From a virus: a stretch of DNA of 27,938 bases. Both the position numbers and the translations under genes were made by a program. The notes beneath the pieces are model-generated. The model worked only from the letters and a program-made list of their open reading frames with translations, ran no database searches and was not told the DNA's origin. Below are positions 7,754 to 13,698 of the stretch, piece by piece. Each line of letters begins with the position of its first letter. The first letter of the stretch is position 1. The stretch lies in IMG/VR virus record IMGVR_UViG_3300025102_004520, positions 1 to 27,938 of that record; one strand, given 5' to 3'.

Positions 7754-7930
7754 GTTGAGTTGACGAACCCAACATGGGAGTGACTGAATCAAACTTGCTG
7801 GCATAAGGCTAGTTAAGGTGACGAGACACAGGTGGTGCTGCACGTTGAAAACGTGAATCGATTTACCAGTCGGGTCTTGGACAGTGAGGTAAAAATCTAC
7901 TAATGTAGCAATGCCCCTTACTTGTTGGTA
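7754..7930 (+). ncRNA. Structured 5' leader RNA, candidate manA-type element
   Basis: The 247-nt stretch 7723-7969 has no credible gene but carries dense complementary pairing. A closing helix pairs 7769-7774 with 7923-7928 (CCAACA/TGTTGG), extended by GGG 7776-7778 with CCC 7915-7917. Inside are hairpins at 7794-7817 (CTGGC/GCTAG core), 7841-7855 (CACGTT/AACGTG), 7862-7893 (TTTACC/GGTAAA with an inner GTC/GAC) and 7897-7908 (CTAC/GTAG). A multibranch domain between a strong promoter and purS plus a mannose-6-phosphate-isomerase-type gene matches the reported setting of manA RNA motifs: marine T4-like cyanophages, upstream of mannose-isomerase and nucleotide-synthesis genes. The structure is seen by eye; the motif name is inferred from context, since I do not remember its exact consensus. 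Confidence 0.6.
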
Positions 7931-7969
7931 TACATTAATCCAACCTCCCACCCAAACATTTTTAATGAT

Positions 7970-8293
7970 ATGAGATTTAAAGCATTAGTTTTCGTTAGGT
8001 TAAGAGGATCTGTATCAGATGCTGCTGGTAATGCAGTGATGAATAATGTCAATAGAATTGCCCCTAATCTCACACCACATTTGTTGAGGATTGGTAAGGT
8101 AATTGATTTTTGGTTTGATGCAGAGACTGAAGAGATAGCACGAGAAGAAATGGATCTTCTGTCTGATAGGATGCTTTCTAATACAGTCATAGAAGATTGG
8201 GAATATAAATTAGAAGAAACTGAAGAAACTGGCATAGGGAATATATCAAACGATAATGCTGGCACTTCAAAGCATCATTTGTTTGGAGATTAA
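7970..8293 (+). CDS. purS: Phosphoribosylformylglycinamidine synthase subunit PurS
   Basis: This is a 107-residue protein. I use the ATG at 7970 because the upstream TTG extension falls in the leader. Residues 1-83 follow the PurS fold: [22 protein letters not shown], then [22 protein letters not shown], then [15 protein letters not shown]. PurS bridges PurL and PurQ in the glutamine-dependent fourth step of purine synthesis. It has a polar C-terminal tail of about 24 residues ([20 protein letters not shown]) beyond the normal 80-85 residue length. No purL or purQ is in the window, so it may join the host complex. No clear Shine-Dalgarno is seen, which would suit leader control. It is 2 nt from the next gene. 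Confidence 0.85.
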   Translation: MRFKALVFVRLRGSVSDAAGNAVMNNVNRIAPNLTPHLLRIGKVIDFWFDAETEEIAREEMDLLSDRMLSNTVIEDWEYKLEETEETGIGNISNDNAGTSKHHLFGD

Positions 8294-8295
8294 AA

Positions 8296-8652
8296 ATGGA
8301 AAAGGAAGAAAGACCTTGGGGACATTATATTGTTACTGACCAAGGCAATAGATATAAAGTTAAAAGTATTCATGTAGATGCTGGTGCAAGTCTTTCTCTG
8401 CAGAAGCATTATCATAGAGCAGAGCATTGGGTTGTAGTAGAGGGAACTGCCAAGGTAGAAGTGGATGGTAAAGAAACCTTAATATATGAGAACCAAAGCA
8501 CCTATATACCATTAGGAGCAGTTCATAGATTATCTAATCCAGGCAAAGTTCCATTAAGGATAATTGAAGTATCAAGTGGATCTTATCTAGGAGAAGATGA
8601 TATAGAAAGATACGAAGATAATTATGGACGTTTAGATAAAGAACAATGTTAA
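8296..8652 (+). CDS. Mannose-6-phosphate isomerase-type cupin (type II PMI C-terminal domain)
   Basis: This 118-residue single-domain cupin has RPWGHY (6-11), the metal-binding motif [11 protein letters not shown] (His38, His40, Glu43), [13 protein letters not shown] (His77) and the ending [22 protein letters not shown]. This is the signature of the C-terminal isomerase domain of ManC/AlgA-type bifunctional enzymes, here without the GDP-mannose pyrophosphorylase half. It should interconvert fructose-6-P and mannose-6-P, the entry to GDP-mannose and hence GDP-fucose made by gmd and fcl about 11 kb downstream. It follows purS by 2 nt and overlaps the next gene by 7 nt. All metal ligands are present; its real substrate is inferred. 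Confidence 0.82.
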   Translation: MEKEERPWGHYIVTDQGNRYKVKSIHVDAGASLSLQKHYHRAEHWVVVEGTAKVEVDGKETLIYENQSTYIPLGAVHRLSNPGKVPLRIIEVSSGSYLGEDDIERYEDNYGRLDKEQC

Positions 8653-8888
8653 GTGTAAGATGTAAAGAGTGTAATACAGAACTCACTAGTAGTAGCAAGA
8701 CACAGGTGTGCGGTTGTCCGAACATGATGACTATTACTGATGATGCTGTATCTGCAACAGATTTAAAAAGGGTAGTGATAACCCAACTAGATAAGAAGGA
8801 AATCGAAGGTCTATCTTCTAATGATCTTCAATGGCAAGAAAAGAGGAGAAAGCGTAAAGTTCGTAAGTTAGACTTTGAAATTAAATAA
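8646..8888 (+). CDS. Small Cys-rich, putative zinc-binding protein
   Basis: This 80-residue protein has an N-terminal CKEC (Cys6, Cys9) and CGC (Cys22, Cys24), together a plausible zinc ribbon knuckle, then a charged region ending in a highly basic block ([18 protein letters not shown]). Such small zinc-ribbon proteins are common in T4-like cyanophages, and nucleic-acid binding is a reasonable guess, not shown. It overlaps the cupin by 7 nt, so the purS-cupin-zinc protein set is one operon. Confidence 0.68.
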   Translation: MLSVRCKECNTELTSSSKTQVCGCPNMMTITDDAVSATDLKRVVITQLDKKEIEGLSSNDLQWQEKRRKRKVRKLDFEIK

Positions 8889-8891
8889 ATA
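8884..8891 (+). promoter_or_regulatory. Candidate late promoter (AATAAATA)
   Basis: AATAAATA, the NATAAATA late motif, straddles the stop of the preceding gene and lies about 75 nt before the small ORF at 8966. It is AT-rich context, so chance occurrence is possible. Confidence 0.4.
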
Positions 8892-8965
8892 ATAATACTT
8901 AAATCCACAACTTGCCGTGTATGTTTTTAGGCAGGGAGATTAAGTAGAAGCATTTTAAAACTTAA

Positions 8966-9127
8966 ATGACAGACAGATCTATTGAATCTGATCTCAGAGA
9001 AGTCCATAAAAAAATTGAAGACATTGAAAAGAAACAAGAGATGATGCAAAAATTATATCAATTGGACAGAGATCGTAGAGCAAAAATGGGGGAACGCCCA
9101 TCAACACACATTCGAGAGATGACTTGA
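8966..9127 (+). CDS. Small helical protein, function unknown
   Basis: This is a 53-residue ORF too short for routine calling: it begins MTDRSIESDLREVHKKIED and ends HIREMT. It is highly charged and heptad-like (IEKKQEMMQKLYQLDRDRRA), so it is probably a coiled coil. It fills an otherwise empty gap between genes in the same direction, and its codon use looks like its neighbours'. The stop overlaps the TTGACA of a candidate promoter. No family recognised. Confidence 0.55.
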   Translation: MTDRSIESDLREVHKKIEDIEKKQEMMQKLYQLDRDRRAKMGERPSTHIREMT

Positions 9128-9154
9128 CACCTATATTATAATAAGAAATATGAT
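9124..9154 (+). promoter_or_regulatory. Possible promoter before the membrane-protein cluster
   Basis: TTGACA at 9124-9129 is a perfect -35. The perfect TATAAT at 9137-9142 is only 7 nt away, too close to pair with it. TATGAT at 9149-9154 gives a 19-nt spacer. The start codon at 9166 leaves a very short leader. A weak but reasonable call. Confidence 0.4.
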
Positions 9155-9165
9155 AACAGTTACTA

Positions 9166-9495
9166 ATGACTGAAGAAGCAATCAAAAAGATTCTTCCTCA
9201 TCTCTGCTATACTAAGGAAGAAGTTGATTTACTTATTCGTGCTGCTGTAGATGAGGCAAGAGCTATTGATGAAGCATCAATGGCAAAACACAATAGAGAA
9301 GCAACTATTATTAGTATGATTCTAGGATTCACTACCCTAGCATTGTTTGTTGATGGATTACTTAGAATATTGGGAATTATTCCACCCTTCATGCATATTG
9401 ATGTTAATATATTAGACAAGATTGCTGATAGAGTTGAACATGATGTTATAGATAAAGTAAGACAAGTACCAATCAAGAAATTACTTAATAGATGA
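9166..9495 (+). CDS. Small membrane protein, function unknown
   Basis: This 109-residue protein has a helical, charged N-terminal half (YTKEEVDLLIRAAVDEARAI), one clear membrane segment at about residues 47-69 (TIISMILGFTTLALFVDGLL) and an amphipathic C-terminal part (HIDVNILDKIADRVEHDVID). It is first of four consecutive, overlapping small membrane genes. The 3' end overlaps the next ATG by 4 nt. I do not recognise a characterised family. Confidence 0.7.
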   Translation: MTEEAIKKILPHLCYTKEEVDLLIRAAVDEARAIDEASMAKHNREATIISMILGFTTLALFVDGLLRILGIIPPFMHIDVNILDKIADRVEHDVIDKVRQVPIKKLLNR

Positions 9496-9839
9496 ATCCT
9501 CTAACTGACATTATTTTTACAGCAACTTGGTTTTTACTTTTAGTTTGGGCAGTTCGCACTGTTCTCTCTGGATTTAGATCTAAGTCAGTGAGGGATTTTA
9601 ATTCTGGTCGCATATCAGGAGAGTGGACTACAGAAGTAAGGAAACCTGTGCATCCAGAAATGAAGGATGTAACTCCTGGAACTGAATTGTTAGGTGTAAA
9701 TTTTGAAAAGAAAACAGAGTGCGATCTTGAAGACTATAAAGCTTTACAACAGAGAATAGAGGAGTTAAAATCTGAATTGGAAGATCCTTGGGATGACGAG
9801 GATGATGATGGAGATGTCCCTGCACTTACAAACCGATGA
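9492..9839 (+). CDS. Membrane-anchored acidic protein, function unknown
   Basis: This 115-residue protein has an N-terminal membrane segment at about residues 8-24 (IFTATWFLLLVWAVRTV), a polar middle region containing EVRKPVHPEMKDVTPGTELLG, and a coiled-coil plus acidic tail (ALQQRIEELKSELEDPWDDE). It is probably anchored with its soluble part on one side of the membrane. It overlaps both flanking genes by 4 nt. The central HPEMKDV motif looks like one I have seen in other marine T4-like phages, without an assigned role. Confidence 0.7.
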   Translation: MNPLTDIIFTATWFLLLVWAVRTVLSGFRSKSVRDFNSGRISGEWTTEVRKPVHPEMKDVTPGTELLGVNFEKKTECDLEDYKALQQRIEELKSELEDPWDDEDDDGDVPALTNR

Positions 9840-10009
9840 GAACCCAACGAAAAGAAAACTATTACTACGTCTTTTGGACAGTAGCAATGATGGCATTCAT
9901 AGTGCCACAAGTATTCACTGCTTATGCATATATGAATATTAAAACACTTCTTGAAAAACCTTTTGAGATTGAGATTGTGGAACCATCCAAGATAAAATTA
10001 GGACTATGA
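9836..10009 (+). CDS. Small single-helix membrane protein, function unknown
   Basis: This 57-residue ORF was found by reading on from the ATGA overlap with the previous stop. A basic start (MRTQRKENYYYVFW) is followed by a membrane segment (TVAMMAFIVPQVFTAYAYM, residues 15-33) and a polar tail (EKPFEIEIVEPSKIKLGL). Its own stop overlaps the next start by 4 nt, which strongly supports it as a real gene in a coupled chain. Function unknown. Confidence 0.68.
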   Translation: MRTQRKENYYYVFWTVAMMAFIVPQVFTAYAYMNIKTLLEKPFEIEIVEPSKIKLGL

Positions 10010-10293
10010 AAGAATTTCTATTTTTCTTATCAAACTTTTTAGACTTCTGGTTCTTACCTTTTGTCATTGGTCTTATTGTTTCTATTATCATAGAGCAAAT
10101 TTTAAGAGTAACGGGCAATGAGTATGACCCTAAAGCAGTTAAAAAAGTAGAGACTGCTGCGAGAGTAAGAAAGTTTTTGTGGAGACAGAATCTGATTCTT
10201 AATTTCTCTTGGTTTGTATGTTACTTTTTATTAATGATCATGTTGAGATCAACTCCTAACGCACCAATGCCTGATATGATATGGCAAGGGTGA
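10006..10293 (+). CDS. Two-helix membrane protein, function unknown
   Basis: This 95-residue protein has membrane segments at about residues 15-32 (FWFLPFVIGLIVSIIIEQ) and 62-80 (LILNFSWFVCYFLLMIMLRS), joined by a charged loop (DPKAVKKVETAARVRKFLWR), and has a short tail. It is fourth in the chain of small membrane genes, linked by a 4-nt overlap upstream. Two-helix architecture is compatible with a holin-like or other pore-forming role, but nothing specific supports this. Confidence 0.68.
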   Translation: MKEFLFFLSNFLDFWFLPFVIGLIVSIIIEQILRVTGNEYDPKAVKKVETAARVRKFLWRQNLILNFSWFVCYFLLMIMLRSTPNAPMPDMIWQG

Positions 10294-10300
10294 ATAAATA
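10293..10300 (+). promoter_or_regulatory. Candidate late promoter before talC (AATAAATA)
   Basis: AATAAATA overlaps the stop of the preceding gene and is 20 nt ahead of the talC start, the same geometry as the motif ahead of the gene at 1504. It implies at least some late expression of transaldolase, which is inferred. Confidence 0.42.
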
Positions 10301-10319
10301 AATTACCTAAATTACAAAA

Positions 10320-10967
10320 ATGAAAATTTTTCTTGACACTGCCGAAACAGATGTCGTTCGTAAACACTTCAAAAGTGGTTTGATTGATGGGTTAACAACA
10401 AACCCTACTCTTATTAGAAAAAGCGGTAAGAATCATGAGGATGTATACCAGCAGTTTAAAGATATTGGATTAACTGATATCAGTATGGAAGTGATTGGTA
10501 ATGCAGAGAATATGATCTCTGAAGGTAAGAGACTTCATAAGAAGTTTGGTAAGGTTGCTACAATCAAAGTTCCTTGCACAGTTGATGGACTTCTTGCATG
10601 TAAAGAATTAGCAGAAAGTAATATTAAAGTTAATGTGACCTTGATATTTTCTCAAGCACAAGCAATCCTTGCTGCAAAAGCAGGTGCCGCATATGTATCA
10701 CCATTCGTAGGTAGAGTGGATGATAATTCATTTGGTGGACTGTGCCTTGTTAAAGATATTGCAAATGTTTATAAGGTTCATGGAATAGAAACTAAAGTTC
10801 TTGCTGCTTCTCTTAGAGGTGTGCGGGATGCTGCTAGAGCATTTGAGTATGGTGCTGACATTGTTACGATGCCACCAAATGTTTTCTCTGGTATGTTTAA
10901 GCACATCTTAACTGATGCTGGATTAAAACAGTTTGACATTGATTATGCGGAGAGCATTAAAGAATGA
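10320..10967 (+). CDS. talC: Transaldolase (TalC/fructose-6-phosphate aldolase-like)
   Basis: This 215-residue single-domain beta/alpha barrel of the short transaldolase type has MKIFLDTAE (Asp6), DGLTTNPTLI (Asn28) and the Schiff-base lysine in ATIKVPCT (Lys83), followed by NVTLIFSQAQAILAAKAGA and YVSPFVGRVDD. Transaldolase moves a dihydroxyacetone unit in the pentose phosphate pathway. Cyanophage TalC is a well-known auxiliary gene thought to push carbon towards ribose-5-P and NADPH while host carbon fixation is held back. The active-site lysine is present and length is normal for the family. The stop overlaps the next start (ATGA). Confidence 0.93.
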   Translation: MKIFLDTAETDVVRKHFKSGLIDGLTTNPTLIRKSGKNHEDVYQQFKDIGLTDISMEVIGNAENMISEGKRLHKKFGKVATIKVPCTVDGLLACKELAESNIKVNVTLIFSQAQAILAAKAGAAYVSPFVGRVDDNSFGGLCLVKDIANVYKVHGIETKVLAASLRGVRDAARAFEYGADIVTMPPNVFSGMFKHILTDAGLKQFDIDYAESIKE

Positions 10968-11131
10968 AAACTATTACAATTGAAGAGTATGCAAAAGATC
11001 CTGATGGTATAATCAGGAGAGTAGAGAATGGAGAAAAGATTGCAGTCACTGATGGAAAGGTGAGTGCTGTCTTGACTCCTTCTGACGAATACGTTAAACT
11101 TCATACTACAGGAGGAAGTGCAGAAACTTGA
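10964..11131 (+). CDS. Orphan Phd/YefM-type antitoxin-like small protein
   Basis: This 55-residue ORF starts inside the talC stop (ATGA). The sequence MKTITIEEYAKDPDGIIRRV followed by ENGEKIAVTDGKVSAVLTP has the pattern of the Phd/YefM N-terminal domain: a beta strand, a helix, the V-x-x-G-E/K-x-I/V-x-V-T-x-x-G turn and another strand ending in AVLTP. That domain binds DNA and forms dimers. The toxin-binding C-terminal helix is very short here and no toxin-like ORF is adjacent. It may be a free autorepressor or an anti-host-toxin protein; both are inference. Its last codons overlap the next promoter's -35. Confidence 0.65.
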   Translation: MKTITIEEYAKDPDGIIRRVENGEKIAVTDGKVSAVLTPSDEYVKLHTTGGSAET

Positions 11132-11156
11132 CTTCCTTCTTCAAAACCCTTATAAT
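11128..11156 (+). promoter_or_regulatory. Sigma70-type promoter before the 11180-11758 gene set
   Basis: TTGACT at 11128-11133 is followed after 17 nt by a perfect TATAAT at 11151-11156. The predicted RNA start is about 11163, leaving a short leader before the ATG at 11180. This is one of the best promoter matches in the window. Confidence 0.78.
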
Positions 11157-11179
11157 ATAAACGTCCACCATTCAAAGCA

Positions 11180-11383
11180 ATGACGCTTACCACAAAGTTT
11201 AAGAAAGACATAAGCACTCTTCGAGCTGCTGCAAACAAGGAGATTTATCTGGATGTAAAGAAACCAAAGTTGTTTAAAAAGGTTAAGAAATATTACGAAA
11301 GAGAGGAAATGATACAGTTTACAGGCGAACCGTTAGAAGATTATGATATACTAATGGAAGTTATAGCAGAGGATTTGAATTAA
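11180..11383 (+). CDS. Small basic phage protein, function unknown
   Basis: This 67-residue soluble protein has a lysine-rich first half (KFKKDISTLRAAANKEIYLD; KKPKLFKKVKKYYERE) and an acidic end (EPLEDYDILMEVIAEDLN). It is the first gene behind a strong host-type promoter, so it is probably expressed early. The stop overlaps the next start by one base (TAATG). I recognise no family. Confidence 0.66.
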   Translation: MTLTTKFKKDISTLRAAANKEIYLDVKKPKLFKKVKKYYEREEMIQFTGEPLEDYDILMEVIAEDLN

Positions 11384-11616
11384 TGGATGTTCTTCTTGAA
11401 AGATTTCCTTATCGTTATGTTGAGAACGGCACTCTAGAAAACGGTAAACCAGATTTCCGTATCCAAAAGATGGATAGTTATTCTCCTAGATGGAAGGATA
11501 TGTATCTATGTGATAATGGTATGCAGTTGACTCAAGCTATGGAAGACTTTGAATACACCAAATGGTTAGATCCTTCTGGTGTTCCTGCTTATACTAAAGG
11601 TGATTATTATGAGTGA
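11383..11616 (+). CDS. Small protein, function unknown
   Basis: This 77-residue protein is rich in aromatic and charged residues (RFPYRYVENGTLENGKPDF; MDSYSPRWKDMYLCDNGMQL), with a soluble, mixed alpha/beta look and one cysteine. It starts on the last base of the previous stop and overlaps the next gene by 8 nt, so the three form an early-type operon. No known family. Confidence 0.66.
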   Translation: MDVLLERFPYRYVENGTLENGKPDFRIQKMDSYSPRWKDMYLCDNGMQLTQAMEDFEYTKWLDPSGVPAYTKGDYYE

Positions 11617-11758
11617 TGAATTGACTCGCATTGCTAATGCTCTAGAAAGAATTGCAGACTTCTATGAAAAGGGTCTGCATGTCGATATAGATCATGCACA
11701 TATTGATGATATTGGTGAGATACATGGGGATGTAGTAACTCATCCTAAACAATTCTAA
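11609..11758 (+). CDS. Small His/Asp-rich protein, function unknown
   Basis: This 49-residue ORF begins MSDELTRIANALERIADFYE and ends in a His/Asp-rich stretch (HVDIDHAHIDDIGEIHGDVV) that might bind metal. It overlaps the previous gene by 8 nt and is last in this short operon. The N-terminal helix LTRIANALERIADF is a pattern common in tiny phage proteins. It is supported by overlap and composition only. Confidence 0.58.
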   Translation: MSDELTRIANALERIADFYEKGLHVDIDHAHIDDIGEIHGDVVTHPKQF

Positions 11759-11769
11759 ATAAATAAATA
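11758..11769 (+). promoter_or_regulatory. Tandem candidate late promoter (overlapping AATAAATA copies)
   Basis: Two overlapping AATAAATA copies at 11758-11765 and 11762-11769 follow the stop of the previous gene, 26 nt before the start at 11795. They match the NATAAATA late motif in the expected place. Confidence 0.5.
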
Positions 11770-11794
11770 AAAATACGAATTTTAAATTAAGATC

Positions 11795-12058
11795 ATGGCA
11801 AAGGGAACAGCAAGTAAGTCATCAAGTGGAGCATCTATGTCAAAGTATGATGTAGAAGTAGAAGCAAGATTGCAAGCATTAGAAAAAGCAGTTAAAGAAA
11901 TTGCTGCTAAATGTGATGCAAGAGCATCTGGTGGCGGTGATGGAGAAAGAGTAGATAAGCTAATCGATTGGATGACTAGTGTGCCTTCATTAAGAAATGC
12001 AATGCCTAATCATTACAATGAGGAGACAGGAGAAGATGATCGTCATCTAGATTTCTAA
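11795..12058 (+). CDS. Small Ser/Gly-rich coiled-coil protein, function unknown
   Basis: This 87-residue protein has a disordered Ser/Gly N-terminus (MAKGTASKSSSGASMSK), a helical heptad region (YDVEVEARLQALEKAVKEIA), a GGGDGE linker and a second helical part (RVDKLIDWMTSVPSLRNAM). It looks like a small oligomeric phage protein. It has a late-type promoter upstream and an intrinsic terminator immediately downstream, so it is probably a monocistronic late gene. Confidence 0.68.
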   Translation: MAKGTASKSSSGASMSKYDVEVEARLQALEKAVKEIAAKCDARASGGGDGERVDKLIDWMTSVPSLRNAMPNHYNEETGEDDRHLDF

Positions 12059-12080
12059 ATCTGAAGACATATCTTATTAA

Positions 12081-12109
12081 GGAGGGGTTGCATAAACCCC
12101 TCTTTTTTT
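12081..12109 (+). terminator. Rho-independent terminator
   Basis: GAGGGGTT (12082-12089) pairs with AACCCCTC (12095-12102) across a 5-nt loop, followed by a run of seven T (12103-12109). It is a textbook intrinsic terminator that separates the small-gene region from the glycan operon. Confidence 0.9.
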
Positions 12110-12116
12110 GTATAAT
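12088..12116 (+). promoter_or_regulatory. Promoter embedded in the terminator, driving the glycan operon
   Basis: A perfect TATAAT (12111-12116) follows directly after the terminator T-run. The best -35 at 17 nt spacing is TTGCAT (12088-12093), weak (3 of 6) and lying within the terminator hairpin. The first glycan gene starts at 12137. The -10 is convincing; the -35 is not, so an activator may be needed. Confidence 0.5.
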
Positions 12117-12136
12117 AGTAAAAAAGATTTTGTGTA

Positions 12137-12970
12137 ATGATAGGTTTTAATGCACTGGGACATCTTGGGAGATTGGGAAATCAGATGTTCCAATTTGCAG
12201 CACTCAAAGGTATTGCTCGAAATAGGGGATATGAGTACTGTATTCCTCCGTCGCAGATGCAAGGAGAATGGAAAGATCATCATCAATATTATAATGCTGT
12301 AGGAACTGGTGTAGCACAACATCAATTACTACAACCATTTAAGTTAAGTAATACTAATCAACTTAACTTACAGTTTATAGATCAAGATAGACCTGTGGTT
12401 CAGGAGGGAAGTTTTACATTCAATGAAGATCTATTTAATAACTGTCCTGACTGGGTAACTATACAAGGATTCTTTCAGACAGAAAAATACTTTAAGCATA
12501 TACGTGATGAGTTAAGAGGAGACTTTGAGTTTAAGGAGGATATATTAATTCCTTGTAAAGAGATGATGGCAGAGATACAGGAACCAGTATCATTACATAT
12601 CCGTAGGACAGATTATATCAGCAATCCTAATCACAGTGCATTAGGATTAGAATATTATGAGAAAGCATTGAAGCAATTTGATAAGAGATCTACTATTGTT
12701 GTTTTCTCTGATGATCCAGAGTGGTGTAATGAGCAGGAGTTGTTTGCTTCAGATAGATTCTTGGTTGCGGAAAAGAATAGTACTTATGTTGACATGTGTT
12801 TGATGACTTTATGTAAGGGTCATATCATTGCTAACAGTTCATTCTCTTGGTGGGGTGCATGGTTATCAGATAGTGAACAGGTAATAGCACCTTCTGGATG
12901 GTTTGCTGGATCTAATAATGAGCAGATGGATACGAGTGATATTGTTCCTAAATCATGGAGAGTATTATAA
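12137..12970 (+). CDS. GT11 alpha-1,2-fucosyltransferase
   Basis: This 277-residue protein has the N-terminal GRLGNQMFQFAAL motif (11-23), the GDP-fucose-binding HIRRTDY motif (154-160) and the ANSSFSWWGAWL motif (232-243), the three hallmarks of family GT11. These enzymes transfer fucose from GDP-fucose to galactose, making Fuc-alpha-1,2-Gal (the H-type structure). The GDP-fucose makers gmd and fcl are in the same operon. Length (about 280-300) is normal. It heads the operon behind a terminator/promoter junction, and its stop shares one base with the start of the GT6 gene. The linkage specificity is a family inference. Confidence 0.88.
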   Translation: MIGFNALGHLGRLGNQMFQFAALKGIARNRGYEYCIPPSQMQGEWKDHHQYYNAVGTGVAQHQLLQPFKLSNTNQLNLQFIDQDRPVVQEGSFTFNEDLFNNCPDWVTIQGFFQTEKYFKHIRDELRGDFEFKEDILIPCKEMMAEIQEPVSLHIRRTDYISNPNHSALGLEYYEKALKQFDKRSTIVVFSDDPEWCNEQELFASDRFLVAEKNSTYVDMCLMTLCKGHIIANSSFSWWGAWLSDSEQVIAPSGWFAGSNNEQMDTSDIVPKSWRVL

Positions 12971-13689
12971 TGAAAGTTGCTATTACTTTTATAGGAACTA
13001 ATAGGTATCTTGATTACTTACCCAAGTATTATGAGAATATTGAAAAGTATTTCTTACCTAATACTGAAAAGGTTATACTTGCATTCACTGATGGTGAGTT
13101 AAACGATACACCAGACAATCTTAAAGTATATCCTCAAGAGCATTTAGATTGGCCATTCATTACTCTTAAAAGATTTGAGATTATTAATAAGGCAAGAGAT
13201 GTTATTGATGAGTGTGATTGGTTAGTCTTTATAGATGCTGATGCTATACCTGTAACTACTATTACTGAAGAAGAGTTCCTTACAGATAAACCTTTGTTTG
13301 GTGTTCATCATCCATGTCATTACCTTGGTATGGATCCACATACTAAAGCACCAGGTGCATATGAACAGAATCCAAAGTGTGAAGCATATGTAGATGTTTC
13401 TAAATCACTTCCTCCTGTTTATTGGCAAGGATGTCTGTGGGGTGGTAAAGTTCCTGAAGTATGTGCTATGATAGATGAGTTGGAGGCAAGAGTTAATCGT
13501 GATTTGGAAAATGATATCGTTGCTGTGTGGCACGATGAAACACAGATCAATAGATACTTTTTAGAAAGAACACAAGATGTTCATACCTTTGGTCCTTCGT
13601 ATGCATTTCCTGAAGTATTTGAAGAGCATTGTAACTTTTCTCCAAAAATAGTTCATCTTGCAAAAGATAATTCTAAATACCATCAGTGA
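12970..13689 (+). CDS. GT6-family (ABO/alpha-1,3-Gal(NAc)-type) glycosyltransferase
   Basis: I use the ATG at 12970 (TAATG overlap) rather than an in-frame ATG five codons upstream, giving 239 residues. GT6 signatures are present: the DxD motif in FIDADAIPV (Asp89, Asp91), the acceptor-site segment YWQGCLWGG (151-159), and AVWHDETQINRYF (185-197) with Glu190 in the place of the catalytic glutamate. It lacks a membrane anchor, like the bacterial members. GT6 enzymes add Gal or GalNAc alpha-1,3 to a galactose that is often already fucosylated. The neighbouring GT11 gene supplies just that acceptor type. A GT6 member in a cyanophage has been noted in the literature; the donor sugar here is unknown. 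Confidence 0.83.
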   Translation: MKVAITFIGTNRYLDYLPKYYENIEKYFLPNTEKVILAFTDGELNDTPDNLKVYPQEHLDWPFITLKRFEIINKARDVIDECDWLVFIDADAIPVTTITEEEFLTDKPLFGVHHPCHYLGMDPHTKAPGAYEQNPKCEAYVDVSKSLPPVYWQGCLWGGKVPEVCAMIDELEARVNRDLENDIVAVWHDETQINRYFLERTQDVHTFGPSYAFPEVFEEHCNFSPKIVHLAKDNSKYHQ

Positions 13690-13698
13690 ATTGAATCT

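Noticed and set aside
7774-7806. Ten-codon leader peptide ORF starting at ATG 7774
   Set aside because: It has no ribosome-binding site and lies across helices of the proposed RNA domain.
7825-7845. Resemblance to part of 16S rRNA (GAGACACAGGTGGTGCTGCA)
   Set aside because: Only about 20 bases resemble the conserved rRNA stretch, and flanking bases do not continue the match; chance is the simplest explanation.
7754-7930. Glutamine, ZTP or cobalamin riboswitch as the identity of the leader
   Set aside because: The conserved cores I remember for these classes are not found; a short GGGAGTGACTG stretch only partly resembles the ZTP core.
7559-8265. Minus-strand ORFs across the leader and purS
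   Set aside because: They have no ribosome-binding site or recognisable motif and oppose a convincing plus-strand promoter, leader and gene.
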